DNA of 64,000 bases from Psychroflexus planctonicus (GTDB taxonomy: Bacteria > Bacteroidota > Bacteroidia > Flavobacteriales > Flavobacteriaceae), in the NCBI RefSeq assembly GCF_014640195.1, contig NZ_BMGM01000001.1:1-64000 (forward strand). Direction: 5' to 3'. Under the pieces are notes generated by a model that was not told where the DNA came from, did not search any database, and was given only the letters and a program-made list of their open reading frames with translations. Positions 1 through 9,052 of the stretch are shown piece after piece (positions within the stretch are counted from its first letter, which is position 1; each line of letters opens with the position of its first letter). The translations under genes were made by a program, and so were the position numbers.

Positions 1-169
1 ATTTACATCTTGTTTTACCAAGTTGTGCTGTCAATTCAAAATATCATAGAACTTCTTTCAAATAAAATAATTTAACTATTAAAGCAAATTATCCCAATTT
101 TGATGCAGGTGAAACTTAAATCCCAATCCTACTCTTTAACATGAACTTCGCTGTTTTTCTAAGCGGGTG

Positions 170-200
170 CAAATGTACAACTAAATTTGATTCCGAAAAG
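170..200 (-). promoter_or_regulatory. putative promoter P2, leftward
   Basis: Read on the minus strand, TACATTTG (177 to 170) matches the TAnnTTTG -7 element. The -33 region near 194-200 is only a weak TTTTC. It would start transcription just upstream of a CACCCGCTTAG-type segment. Together with P1 it suggests tandem promoters for an operon to the left of the window. Confidence 0.4.
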
Positions 201-281
201 TGTTTTTGAAAAAAAATTTAAATAATTTTACAAAACACTCTACATTACCAAAACCAAACATCATAGCGAACTTGCGGGGCG

Positions 282-314
282 CAAAAATACAACCTTTTTG
301 CAATACAAAACAAA
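282..314 (-). promoter_or_regulatory. putative promoter P1, leftward
   Basis: Read on the minus strand, TATTTTTG (289 to 282) matches the Bacteroidota -7 consensus TAnnTTTG. TTTG-like -33 candidates lie 16 and 21 bases upstream (306-309 and 311-314). The next 100 bases hold no start codon with a sustained frame, in line with an RNA leader. Confidence 0.4.
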
Positions 315-563
315 TGTTTTTAGGGAAATAATTGAGAGAATTATTGTCGAAGTTAAACATTTGATTAACAGGTAAGCTTTCAGGGCTAAAAGCTTCAATT
401 AAATAAAAAAGTTACACTTTTTAATAAGAAATGTGATTTAAAGTTAGATGTAAACAGAAAAGAAGGTTGTAATTTTTAAGAGCAAATGCATAACTTAGAT
501 AAAATATAACTAATTTCGCAACAATAAAATTTGTTTAAAATTAATTATATCATAAATAATCAT

Positions 564-1685
564 ATGAAGTTTATTGTTTCCAGTTCAGAAATGTTGAAAA
601 AGCTCCAAACACTTGGTGGAATTATCAACAATAATAATACGATGCAAATTCTAGATCATTTCTTATTTCAATTAAAAGGTGACCAATTACATATTTCTGC
701 ATCAGATTTAGAAACTACAATGTCTGCTGTAATTAATGTAGAATCTGAAGACGATGGAGCTATCGCAGTTCCTGCAAAACTTTTATTAGACACGCTGAAA
801 ACTTTTCCTGAACAGCCACTTACCTTTTTAGTTTTAGAAAATTCAACAATAGAAATTAGTTCAGATTATGGGAAATATGCTCTGGCTTACGCTAATGCAG
901 AAGATTTTCCAAATCCTATTGAATTGCAGGAAGCATCAAAAAGTGTAATAACTGCAGATGTCTTAGCAACTGCAATTAACAAAACCCTTTTTGCAACTGG
1001 TAATGATGACTTGAGACCTGTGATGAATGGTATATTTTTTCAATTTACAAAAGAAGGACTTAAGTTTGTTGGAACCGATGCCCATAAATTGGTAAAATAC
1101 TCTAGAGAAGACATTTCGGTTGAAGATGAAGCTCAATTCATTATGCCTAAAAAACCGCTAACTCTATTGAAAAACACACTATCTGGTGACGAATCTGATG
1201 TGCTAGTCGAGTATACAGATGCAAATGCAAAATTTACTTTTGATAACTTTGTGCTAACTTGTAGATTAATCGATGGGAAGTACCCGAACTATGAAGCTGT
1301 AATCCCTAAAGAGAATCCAAATAAATTGGTTATAGACAGACAACAGTTTTTGAATTCTGTTCGACGGGTTTCTATTTTTTCAAATAAAACTACACACCAA
1401 ATTAGAATGAAAATTGCTGGTGCCGAATTAAAAATTTCTGCGGAAGATATTGATTACTCTAATAAAGCAGAAGAAAGACTTACTTGTGAATATCAAGGTG
1501 ATGATATGGAAATTGGATTCAACTCTCGGTTTTTATTAGAAATGCTAGCGAACTTAAATGCATCTACCGTTCAACTAGAAATGAGTTTACCTAACAGAGC
1601 AGGAATTCTTACTCCTGTAGATGGTCTTGAAGATGGCGAACGCGTTACTATGTTAGTTATGCCAGTAATGCTAGGTAATTCTTAG
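564..1685 (+). CDS. dnaN: DNA polymerase III subunit beta (sliding clamp)
   Basis: This is the replicative sliding clamp, a homodimeric ring that tethers DNA polymerase III to DNA. The product is 373 aa, the usual length, with three clamp folds. It begins MKFIVSSSEMLKKL and ends near PVMLGNS; the C-terminal VMPVM segment resembles the clamp's usual closing strand. An upstream in-frame ATG at 531 would add 11 residues (MFKINYIINNH) not expected in the family, so the ATG at 564 is preferred. The gene stands alone, ends in a strong bidirectional hairpin and faces the convergent tsaC-like gene. No dnaA is nearby, so an origin is not indicated. Confidence 0.96.
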   Translation: MKFIVSSSEMLKKLQTLGGIINNNNTMQILDHFLFQLKGDQLHISASDLETTMSAVINVESEDDGAIAVPAKLLLDTLKTFPEQPLTFLVLENSTIEISSDYGKYALAYANAEDFPNPIELQEASKSVITADVLATAINKTLFATGNDDLRPVMNGIFFQFTKEGLKFVGTDAHKLVKYSREDISVEDEAQFIMPKKPLTLLKNTLSGDESDVLVEYTDANAKFTFDNFVLTCRLIDGKYPNYEAVIPKENPNKLVIDRQQFLNSVRRVSIFSNKTTHQIRMKIAGAELKISAEDIDYSNKAEERLTCEYQGDDMEIGFNSRFLLEMLANLNASTVQLEMSLPNRAGILTPVDGLEDGERVTMLVMPVMLGNS

Positions 1686-1712
1686 GTATATCTATTTATC
1701 GAAATCATAAAT

Positions 1713-1744
1713 AAAGCCTTAGCAAAGATTTGCTAAGGCTTTTT
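1713..1744. terminator. bidirectional terminator between dnaN and tsaC-like gene
   Basis: A perfect inverted repeat (AAAGCCTTAGCAAA and its complement) with a tiny loop is followed by TTTTC on the plus strand. It lies between two convergent stop codons and can serve both genes. Confidence 0.85.
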
Positions 1745-1746
1745 CT

Positions 1747-2364
1747 TTAAATCTCAATGCTACCTTTTCCTTTTCTAATTAAACTTGGTTCTGGTGTTGT
1801 AAGATCGATTACAGTAGATGCAATATTTCCACCGAAACCACCATCAATAACCAAGTCTACAAGTTTATCCCATTTTTCTGCAATAAGCTCGGGGTCGGTA
1901 GTATATTCCAATAAATCATCTTCATCTTTAATAGATGTTGAAACAATAGGATTGCCTAGATGTTTAACAATAGCTCTCGGAATTGCATTATCGGGTACAC
2001 GTATACCTACCGTTTTTTTCTTTTTGAAAACCGATGGTAAATTGTTGTTTCCTGGAAGAATAAAGGTATAAGGTCCAGGTAAGTTTCGCTTTAAAATTTT
2101 AAAAGTTTCTGAATCAATTTGTGCAACATATTCAGATAGGTTGCTTAAGTCTTCACAGATAAATGAAAAGTTGGCTTTTTCTAATTTAACACCTCGTATT
2201 TTAGCAATCTTTGAAAGTGCTTGATTATTGTTAATATCGCACCCCAATCCATAAACGGTATCCGTTGGGTAAATGATTAATCCTCCATTTCTTAGCACTT
2301 TTGTGATTTTTGCCAAGACCTTTTCTGAAGGATTTTCTTCATAGAGTTTCACTAATTCTGCCAT
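1747..2364 (-). CDS. L-threonylcarbamoyladenylate synthase family (TsaC/Sua5/YciO)
   Basis: YrdC-domain protein of 205 aa. The family makes threonylcarbamoyl-AMP from threonine, bicarbonate and ATP, the precursor of the t6A modification at position 37 of ANN-decoding tRNAs. The N-terminal YPTDTVYGLGCD motif and the KIRGVKLEKANFSFIC segment form the dsRNA/nucleotide-binding fold, and GPYTFIL and VGIRVPDN follow. The Sua5 C-terminal domain is absent, so it is a short TsaC or YciO type. The KIRGVK stretch replaces the canonical KxR...KRP, which leans towards YciO-like members; true t6A activity is therefore likely but not certain. It is the last gene of a minus-strand run after the K+ channel, 25 bp downstream. 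Confidence 0.85.
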   Translation of the reverse strand: MAELVKLYEENPSEKVLAKITKVLRNGGLIIYPTDTVYGLGCDINNNQALSKIAKIRGVKLEKANFSFICEDLSNLSEYVAQIDSETFKILKRNLPGPYTFILPGNNNLPSVFKKKKTVGIRVPDNAIPRAIVKHLGNPIVSTSIKDEDDLLEYTTDPELIAEKWDKLVDLVIDGGFGGNIASTVIDLTTPEPSLIRKGKGSIEI

Positions 2365-2389
2365 AAGCTTGTGTTTTGTGTTAGCTAAG

Positions 2390-3013
2390 TTAAGGATTTG
2401 ATTTTATACTATTTACTTTATCGGTAACAAATGAGATTACGGCACCAAAAAATCCAATTCCAGTGGCAATAAGAAATGAAGCAGCTAGTTTTCCAAAACC
2501 TGTTACAGGGTAATAATCTCCATAACCAACGGTTGTAATGGTGATAAATGTCCACCATAATGCATCTTCAGCAGTAGTAATGTTTCCCACATCTTTTTCA
2601 AAATAAAGTACAGCTGTTGATGTGATTACTATTGAAACCACAACTAAAAATACAATAAAACCAAAAAGTGATTCTTTTTTATTTTGGGAAATAAATTTAA
2701 TAAGTGTTCTGATGGATCTTATAATTTTAATTACCCGAATAACTCGGATAAACCTCAATACCCTGAACTCGGTAATCACAGGAATGGAAGAAATAAAATC
2801 GAGCCAACCGACGGTATAAAAATAACGCCATTTATTTTCTTCTGAAAAAAGCTGTTTTAAAAAATCGTATAAGAAATATATACATAATGCAAAATCGTAG
2901 TAAGTAATTAATCTATACACTTGCGATTCATATGATAGAAAAAAACTATAAGTCAATAATCCAATGCTGAATATCGAGAAGAGTAAAACCAATAACTTAT
3001 TAATTGTAATCAT
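2390..3013 (-). CDS. voltage-gated-type potassium channel / ion transporter
   Basis: A 207-aa inner-membrane protein of the six-TM cation channel family. The selectivity filter TVGYGD is present near residues 161-166, inside a pore loop between the last two membrane segments. A regularly spaced Arg/Lys helix (RVLRFIRVIRVIKIIRSIR) before it is a voltage-sensor S4. A short cytoplasmic tail follows and no RCK/TrkA-N regulatory domain is fused. It sits 6 bp after the pcrA-like gene in the same direction, so the two are probably co-transcribed, although no functional link is evident. It most likely conducts K+. Confidence 0.88.
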   Translation of the reverse strand: MITINKLLVLLFSIFSIGLLTYSFFLSYESQVYRLITYYDFALCIYFLYDFLKQLFSEENKWRYFYTVGWLDFISSIPVITEFRVLRFIRVIRVIKIIRSIRTLIKFISQNKKESLFGFIVFLVVVSIVITSTAVLYFEKDVGNITTAEDALWWTFITITTVGYGDYYPVTGFGKLAASFLIATGIGFFGAVISFVTDKVNSIKSNP

Positions 3014-3019
3014 AGTTTA

Positions 3020-5338
3020 CTAATTGAGTATTTTCAGTTTAGCAAATTTCAACAAAAGGCTTTTTACGCCTCCTGATTCAAAATTAATGTTTGCTTTTTT
3101 GTTTTGTCCCACTCCAGACAATTCAACTACCGTTCCTTTGCCAAAGCGTTGGTGTTCAACTTTCTGTCCTTCCGCTAGAGAAATAATTTCTTTTTGATCG
3201 GAAACATCAAGATTGTTTTCTGGTTTCACCTTTCTTAATCTTCTTGTGGTCTTTTCTTCGTTTTTTGAAGGCGGTGGAGTTCCTTGTTTTGGTTTTTCTT
3301 TTCTTAATTTAGACTTGTCTTCATCATCAAAAATATCTGGATTTAAGAAAGAACGAAATTGGTAATTGTCTTCTGGAATCATAAAATCCAAAAACTGGTC
3401 GTCAATTTCTTCAATAAAACGGCTAGGTTCTGCATCGTTTAATTTTCCCCATCTATACCGTGAAATTACATAAGTTAAATAGGCTTGTTTTTCAGCTCGG
3501 GTAAGCGCCACATAAAAAAGACGACGCTCTTCTTCCAATTCAGAACGGGTATTCATACTCATGGCCGAAGGAAATAAATCTTCTTCTAAACCAACAATGT
3601 ATACAAATGGAAATTCCAATCCTTTTGCTAAGTGAATGGTCATTAAAGCAACGCGATCATCGTCTCCTTTTTCATTGTCCAAATCGGTTGCAAGCGCAAC
3701 ATCTTCTAAAAACTCTGCTAGTGAACCCTCTGCATCAGCCAATTCTTTCTGTCCTTCAACAAAATCTTGAATACCATTTAAAAGTTCTTCAATATTTTCT
3801 AAGCGGGCAATGCCTTCAGGTGTTCCATCTTTTTTGAATTCTTGAATTAACCCAGTTTTCTTCACTACCAATTCAGCTAATTGAAAAGCATCTTGTGTTT
3901 TTGCTGAAACCTGAAAACTCTTCAACATATTTACAAAATTGGTCAATTTGGTTTGTGTACCTCTGTTGATGCCTAAGTTGAGTTTGTCGATGTGTTCGAC
4001 AATTTCAAAAAGTGAACGTTTGTAGTGATTGGCTGCTAAATTCAATTTATCCATCGTGGTTTGTCCGATTCCTCGTGCAGGATAATTCACTACGCGCACA
4101 AATGCTTCTTCATCTTTTGGGTTAACAATCAACCTAAGGTAAGACAACACATCTTTTATTTCCTTGCGTTGGTAAAAGGAAAGCCCACCAAAAATTCGAT
4201 ACGGAATTTCTTTTTTTCTCAGCGCATCTTCCATTGCTCTACTTTGCGCGTTGGTTCTGTATAAAATGGCGAAGTCGCTATTTTTCATACCCTGCTGCAT
4301 TCGGTTTTCAAAAATAGAACTGGCTACAAAACGCCCTTCTTCAGCATCATTAATTAAACGATTAACATGGATTTTCGGACCTTCATCATTCGCTGTCCAA
4401 ACTACTTTATCTAATCTGGTTTTGTTTTTTTCTATAATGGAATTGGCCGCTTCTACTATGTTTTTAGTAGAACGGTAATTTTGTTCTAATCGAAACTTTT
4501 TTACATCCGAATAATCGTTTTGAAAATTCAAAATGTTATTGATATTAGCACCACGAAATGCATAAATACTTTGTGCATCGTCTCCAACTACACAAATATT
4601 TTGAAAACGGTCGCTCAAAGCACGAACAATCAAATATTGTGAATGGTTTGTATCCTGATACTCGTCTACCAAAATATATTTGAATCGGTTTTGATACTTA
4701 GCCAAAACTTCTGGAAAACGAGTCAATAACTCGTTGGTTCGCAAGAGCAAATCGTCAAAATCCATAGCGCCAGCTTTAAAACATCGATCTACATATTGTT
4801 TGTAAATTTCGCCCATTCTGGGTCGTTTGGCCATGGCATCTGCTTCTTGCAATTCGGGATCTCGCTGGTAAGCTTTTACCGTTATCAAAGAGTTTTTATA
4901 AGACGAAATGCGCGATTGAACCTGCTTGTATTTGTATACGTCTTTGTCTAATTGTAAATCTTTAATGATATTTCTTAAAAGCCGTTGTGAGTCTTGTGTA
5001 TCATAAATGGTGAAGTTGCTCGGGAAACCCAATTTATCTCCTTCAAAGCGAAGAATTTTAGCAAACACTGAGTGAAAAGTTCCCATCCACAAATTTTTAG
5101 CTTCACTGTTTCCTACAATAGAAGCAATTCGAGCTTTCATTTCCCGTGCGGCTTTATTGGTAAAAGTGAGCGCCAAAATATTGAACGGATCTACGCCTTG
5201 ATCCATTAAATAGGCAATCCGAAACGTGAGTACTCTTGTTTTTCCAGAACCAGCTCCAGCAATTACAATCATTGGGCCGTCTTTTTGTAAAACAGCTTCT
5301 CTCTGGGCTTCATTAAGTTGAGCTAAATATTCTTGCAA
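3020..5338 (-). CDS. ATP-dependent DNA helicase, UvrD/PcrA type
   Basis: Superfamily 1A 3'-5' DNA helicase of 772 aa, the usual PcrA length. Visible motifs are Walker A GAGSGKT (about residues 28-34), motif Ia LTFTNKAA, motif II DEYQDTN, motif III GDDAQSIYAFRGA, motif IV QNYRS, motif V TIHLAKGLEF and motif VI VALTRA. The C-terminal segment (EGQKVEHQRFGKGTVVEL...) is the Tudor-like domain of PcrA/UvrD that contacts RNA polymerase. The expected role is nucleotide excision repair, mismatch repair and clearing of replication or transcription blocks. It is the first gene of a minus-strand cluster with the K+ channel and the tsaC-like gene. Confidence 0.93.
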   Translation of the reverse strand: MQEYLAQLNEAQREAVLQKDGPMIVIAGAGSGKTRVLTFRIAYLMDQGVDPFNILALTFTNKAAREMKARIASIVGNSEAKNLWMGTFHSVFAKILRFEGDKLGFPSNFTIYDTQDSQRLLRNIIKDLQLDKDVYKYKQVQSRISSYKNSLITVKAYQRDPELQEADAMAKRPRMGEIYKQYVDRCFKAGAMDFDDLLLRTNELLTRFPEVLAKYQNRFKYILVDEYQDTNHSQYLIVRALSDRFQNICVVGDDAQSIYAFRGANINNILNFQNDYSDVKKFRLEQNYRSTKNIVEAANSIIEKNKTRLDKVVWTANDEGPKIHVNRLINDAEEGRFVASSIFENRMQQGMKNSDFAILYRTNAQSRAMEDALRKKEIPYRIFGGLSFYQRKEIKDVLSYLRLIVNPKDEEAFVRVVNYPARGIGQTTMDKLNLAANHYKRSLFEIVEHIDKLNLGINRGTQTKLTNFVNMLKSFQVSAKTQDAFQLAELVVKKTGLIQEFKKDGTPEGIARLENIEELLNGIQDFVEGQKELADAEGSLAEFLEDVALATDLDNEKGDDDRVALMTIHLAKGLEFPFVYIVGLEEDLFPSAMSMNTRSELEEERRLFYVALTRAEKQAYLTYVISRYRWGKLNDAEPSRFIEEIDDQFLDFMIPEDNYQFRSFLNPDIFDDEDKSKLRKEKPKQGTPPPSKNEEKTTRRLRKVKPENNLDVSDQKEIISLAEGQKVEHQRFGKGTVVELSGVGQNKKANINFESGGVKSLLLKFAKLKILN

Positions 5339-5362
5339 GATTTTTGTTTTTTAGTAGAGTTT

Positions 5363-5370
5363 CAAAATTA
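5363..5370 (-). promoter_or_regulatory. -7 element for the pcrA-like gene
   Basis: TAATTTTG on the minus strand is an exact TAnnTTTG match 24 bp upstream of the helicase ATG. No clear -33 TTTG was found at the right spacing. Confidence 0.5.
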
Positions 5371-5434
5371 GCAAATTTGGTTGATTAATTTCGATATTCT
5401 AAAAAGTGTTTCTGCTAAAGCTACATTATATATG

Positions 5435-5442
5435 TATATTTG
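5435..5442 (+). promoter_or_regulatory. -7 element for the DUF7935 gene
   Basis: TATATTTG is an exact TAnnTTTG match 24 bp before the ATG at 5467, predicting a short leader. It is divergent from the helicase promoter. Confidence 0.5.
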
Positions 5443-5466
5443 GAATTCTAAAATTCAGAATATACA

Positions 5467-5991
5467 ATGGGAGTTGAAAACATCTTAGATTACTTAGCTT
5501 ATTTATTACCCAGTGTGGTAGTAGCAGGAATTGCTTACTATTTTTTTAAAACACATACACAACATTTCGAACAATTGAAACACTTTGAAATCAATGCAGA
5601 ATTGAAAAAAAATGCACTTCCTTTACGCTTACAAGCTTACGAACGATTATGCTTGTTTTTAGAACGAATTTCTCCTGGAAGTTTGGTACCCCGAATAAAA
5701 CCGTATTCTGATGATAAAAACGATTATGAAAATTTGCTCATCAAAACCATTGAACAAGAATTTGAACACAATTTGGCACAGCAAGTCTATGTAAGCAACA
5801 AATGTTGGAGTGTATTGAAAGCTTCCAAAAATGCGACCATCAATATGATTCGTCAAATTGGAATGAAAGAACACGTTACAGATGCCAACAAACTGAGAGA
5901 AGAAATTTTAACCAACTTATTAGACAAAGAAAGTCCGAGTGACACCGGTTTAGCTTTCCTTAAAAATGAAGTTGGAAAACTTTGGAGGTAA
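5467..5991 (+). CDS. conserved hypothetical protein, DUF7935-like
   Basis: A 174-aa protein of unknown function, recognisable as a family widespread in flavobacteria (DUF7935-like). One hydrophobic segment lies at the N-terminus (about residues 9-26, LLPSVVVAGIAYYFF). The rest is a soluble, charged, helical region containing LRLQAYERLCLFLERI, so it is probably a membrane-anchored cytoplasmic protein. No catalytic motif is evident. It stands alone between the divergent helicase and the convergent patatin gene; its stop codon touches the patatin stop. Confidence 0.75.
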   Translation: MGVENILDYLAYLLPSVVVAGIAYYFFKTHTQHFEQLKHFEINAELKKNALPLRLQAYERLCLFLERISPGSLVPRIKPYSDDKNDYENLLIKTIEQEFEHNLAQQVYVSNKCWSVLKASKNATINMIRQIGMKEHVTDANKLREEILTNLLDKESPSDTGLAFLKNEVGKLWR

Positions 5992-6909
5992 TTATTTATC
6001 TCGCAACTCCGATTGTTTATCGTATTCTTTGGCTTTTTGAGCCGCATATTCCAAACCTTGTTGCCACCAATCGCTCATTAATTTTTTGTTGAAAATCAAG
6101 GAATTTTCGGTTAATTTACTTGGGGTGTAATATAAATTGAGTTGCACGTTTTGGTACACAGCTGCCAATTTACCTTCGCGAATATCGTGTCGCTCTACTT
6201 GGTCTAACAGAAATCCGTATAAATTTAACATCAATGAAAATGGATTTTTTCCCAAGACTTTTTCTTGTTCAAGCGTTTCAGCTTCTAAAATAATGGCATC
6301 AATTTGGGTTGCGCCACGGTTGATGGCTTCTCGGATAGGCACCATACTACCAAAACCGCCGTCGGCATATTCGCAGTTGTTTTTGGTAACCAAGCTCATA
6401 AACGGAACCAAGTTGCAGGAAATCCAAATCCAATCTAAAAATTCAGCATAGTCGAATTCTTGAATGGATTTATATTCAATTTTATTTCGGGTTAAGTTGG
6501 AAACGGTAACTACAATTTCTTTATCTGAATTTTTCAACTGTGTAAATTCTGATAAGCTGAAATTCTTCTGAATGGTCTTGCGTAAGTTTTTACTTTCCCC
6601 AAAAGTTCTTCGTTTTTTGATGAATTGCAAAACCGTATTCAAAAAATTGATGCTGACAAACTCGCGATTTTCCTTTTTTCGAATCACAAACGGGTTTAAA
6701 CTGAAAATATCTTTTTGTCGAACGTTGGTATAGATGTTTTTCAATTTATCGATGTTTCCTAAAGCCAACTGCGGAATCAGCAAACTTCCAGTAGATGAAC
6801 CCACAAAAAGTTGATAATCTTTTTGTTGATGCTTCATCAAAAATTCAGCAACACCACCCGCAAATGCGCCTTTACTTCCACCGCCCGAAATGACTAATGC
6901 TTTTTTCAT
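5992..6909 (-). CDS. patatin-like phospholipase family protein
   Basis: A 305-aa lipid acyl hydrolase. The oxyanion-hole loop GGGSKGAFAGG (residues 9-19), the nucleophile elbow GSSTGS (about 38-43, GxSxG) and the catalytic Asp in ADGGFGS (about 183-189) form the Ser-Asp dyad of the patatin fold. No signal peptide is seen, so it probably acts in the cytoplasm or at the inner membrane on phospholipids. Its ATG overlaps the stop of the M1 peptidase by four bases (ATGA), pointing to translational coupling. Confidence 0.9.
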   Translation of the reverse strand: MKKALVISGGGSKGAFAGGVAEFLMKHQQKDYQLFVGSSTGSLLIPQLALGNIDKLKNIYTNVRQKDIFSLNPFVIRKKENREFVSINFLNTVLQFIKKRRTFGESKNLRKTIQKNFSLSEFTQLKNSDKEIVVTVSNLTRNKIEYKSIQEFDYAEFLDWIWISCNLVPFMSLVTKNNCEYADGGFGSMVPIREAINRGATQIDAIILEAETLEQEKVLGKNPFSLMLNLYGFLLDQVERHDIREGKLAAVYQNVQLNLYYTPSKLTENSLIFNKKLMSDWWQQGLEYAAQKAKEYDKQSELRDK

Positions 6910-9008
6910 TCTGAAAGGTATTGGCGAATCAATTTCAGTTCTGCTTCATTTAAAAATTGCTCCAAATCTAAAATACGAACTTGATGTTGCTCTTCTTGAA
7001 GCAATTTTTCTAGCATTTTTCGGGCAAAACTTTTGAAATTCCATTGGTGATGAAAACAAGCATCAATTAAATTTAAATACGTTTGGTCAGCAAATCGATC
7101 TACTTGATATAAATAATTGAAGCTGTTTTCCCTTACTTTAAAATTGTATTTGGGTGAGGTAAAACCATTCAATTCTCGGAAATATTTCATGGCGTTTTCA
7201 GGTTCATGGTCGGGAGTTACCATGCTTAAAAACTTCCAAAGCAACAATACATTTTTGTCTTTAAAGCCTTCAATGTTTTTGGTAATCGCTAAATACGTAG
7301 CACGTTCATCTGGGAAACTCACCCACAAATTAAAAAGCAAATTCTCTGTTAGCAAATACGAATTTTGTGATTTCAATAAAGCTTCAAATTCATTTTGAAA
7401 CGCTTGCGGAATCGGAGAGACTTCGGCTACAATTCGCAATTGAGCGCGAAGGTAATCTGAAGCCAATAGCTGTTTAATCAAACTTTCGGCGTTCGGATTT
7501 TCCATTTCAGCAGATAATTGCAAAGCCATTTCTTTCACTACAAAAGGACTTGGACTTTGATTATATATGCGTTGAAAAATTTCAATTTTATCATTTACAC
7601 TTTGCTCTCTTAGCGAAATGACTCCTAAAAGTTCCTGCATAAACAGCGACTTTTTCAACGAAGCCAACGCATCTTCTGCTTGAAAAGCGGTTTGTAATAA
7701 CCAATCCTTTTTGAATTGACTTACATCTATTTCAGAAACCGCAGCAATTTCATCTAAGAAATCATCCGTTGTTACATTTTGAAAAGCATATTTTTCAAGG
7801 TAATTTTTAACTGCTTCTTTAAAAGCTACTTCCCCTACTCGCTCTCGCAAAATATGTACTGCCCAAGCTCCTTTTTGGTAAAAGGTAAGCGAACTCGCCT
7901 TGGGGTTTAAAATGGCTTGGCCTTTTCCTTGGTCGCTTAATTCTTTGAGTTGCTCTGCCGAAATGTACAATTGGTTGTAAAAATGATCATCGCCAAAAAC
8001 TTCACGTTCGGCTAACAATGCGTAATAAGTCGCGAAACCTTCATGCAACCAATGGTGCTTGGCTTCGGTTTCCGTGACCAAATTCCCAAACCATTGATGC
8101 GCCATTTCGTGGGCATTTACATTTACATAATTAAAATCTTCAAATCCGATGGAATCCACCATAAATTGGTTTGAAAAAACCGTAAGTCCAGTATTTTCCA
8201 TACCCGAATGAAGAAAATCTCGAACGGGTACTTGCTTGTAATTTTGCCAAGGATAAGGAACGCCGATTTCTTCTTCAAAAAAATCGAAGATGAATTGCGT
8301 ATACCGATAAGTAGGTTCAACCAAAAGGGAATCAGCAGTTTCATAATAGTTGTACAGTGGTATTTCAGTTGAAAAAATTTCCGTTTGAAAATCGTAATTT
8401 CCCGCTGCCAAAGCCAATAAATAACTGCTCATGGGCTTTTGCATTTGGAATTTCCAGACAGAAGTAGAATCATTTTCTTCCACTTCAACTTGCTTTCCGT
8501 TGGCAACAACTGTCAAGTATTCTGGCGCTTCAACAGCCAAGTTGAAGGTGATTTTATCATTCATGTCATCTATACTCGGCAACCAGTGCGAAGTGTATTT
8601 CCCTTGACCTTGTGTCCAAATTTGATGATTTTCTTTTTCAAAATCGAAACCTAAAAAATACATAGTTTGTTGGGGTTCGGCTTCAAAAGAAAGAGATAAT
8701 GTATAGCTTTTATTCTTTTTGAATTTTCCTTTTAAAATGAAATGCTTTGAAGTCGTTTCCAATGTTGCATTCCGAAAAGATGCTTCCTCCAAATCTGCTT
8801 TCATGTTTTTAGCATCCAAAAAAATGGAATCGGTTTCATTGAGCATCTGAAAAGAATAGTCAATTTTACCCTTTACTTTTTTTGCTGTTGGAAGTAATTC
8901 GATGGAAACATTGGCGGTTTGAAAATCAACTACTTTCAATTGAGTGGATTGAGCAAACAAACTAAATTGAAAACTGAAAAGTAAAAATAGGATGTAAAAA
9001 AACTTCAT
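6906..9008 (-). CDS. M1 family metallopeptidase (aminopeptidase N-like), exported
   Basis: A 700-aa zinc aminopeptidase. An N-terminal signal peptide ends in LFAQ (about residue 20). The zinc site is HEMAHQWFGN near residue 300, with the third ligand Glu in HEGFATYY, matching the gluzincin pattern HExxH-x18-E. The exopeptidase motif is seen as SGMENTGLT, a GxMEN variant. The C-terminal half is helical. No T9SS sorting domain is visible, so a periplasmic location is likely. It is the upstream partner of the patatin gene, with a four-base overlap. Confidence 0.92.
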   Translation of the reverse strand: MKFFYILFLLFSFQFSLFAQSTQLKVVDFQTANVSIELLPTAKKVKGKIDYSFQMLNETDSIFLDAKNMKADLEEASFRNATLETTSKHFILKGKFKKNKSYTLSLSFEAEPQQTMYFLGFDFEKENHQIWTQGQGKYTSHWLPSIDDMNDKITFNLAVEAPEYLTVVANGKQVEVEENDSTSVWKFQMQKPMSSYLLALAAGNYDFQTEIFSTEIPLYNYYETADSLLVEPTYRYTQFIFDFFEEEIGVPYPWQNYKQVPVRDFLHSGMENTGLTVFSNQFMVDSIGFEDFNYVNVNAHEMAHQWFGNLVTETEAKHHWLHEGFATYYALLAEREVFGDDHFYNQLYISAEQLKELSDQGKGQAILNPKASSLTFYQKGAWAVHILRERVGEVAFKEAVKNYLEKYAFQNVTTDDFLDEIAAVSEIDVSQFKKDWLLQTAFQAEDALASLKKSLFMQELLGVISLREQSVNDKIEIFQRIYNQSPSPFVVKEMALQLSAEMENPNAESLIKQLLASDYLRAQLRIVAEVSPIPQAFQNEFEALLKSQNSYLLTENLLFNLWVSFPDERATYLAITKNIEGFKDKNVLLLWKFLSMVTPDHEPENAMKYFRELNGFTSPKYNFKVRENSFNYLYQVDRFADQTYLNLIDACFHHQWNFKSFARKMLEKLLQEEQHQVRILDLEQFLNEAELKLIRQYLSE

Positions 9009-9052
9009 AAGCTACCAAAATCTGGCGGAAAGGTAGGAAAAGAAACTAAAAA

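Larger units (their letters stand above)
1..563. other. gene-free leader region; probable leftward stable-RNA promoter region
   Basis: No convincing protein-coding frame is visible here. On the minus strand there are two TAnnTTTG-like -7 elements (about 282-289 and 170-177). Each is followed by a short CG-containing stretch and a related AAGTTC-containing segment. Tandem promoters with a structured, non-coding leader are typical of rRNA operons in this family, so an rRNA operon may begin just beyond the left edge. The rRNA itself is not in the window, so this is inference. The right part (about 480-563) must hold the dnaN promoter; no perfect element is seen there, only a TAATTTCG-like box near 508. 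Confidence 0.4.
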
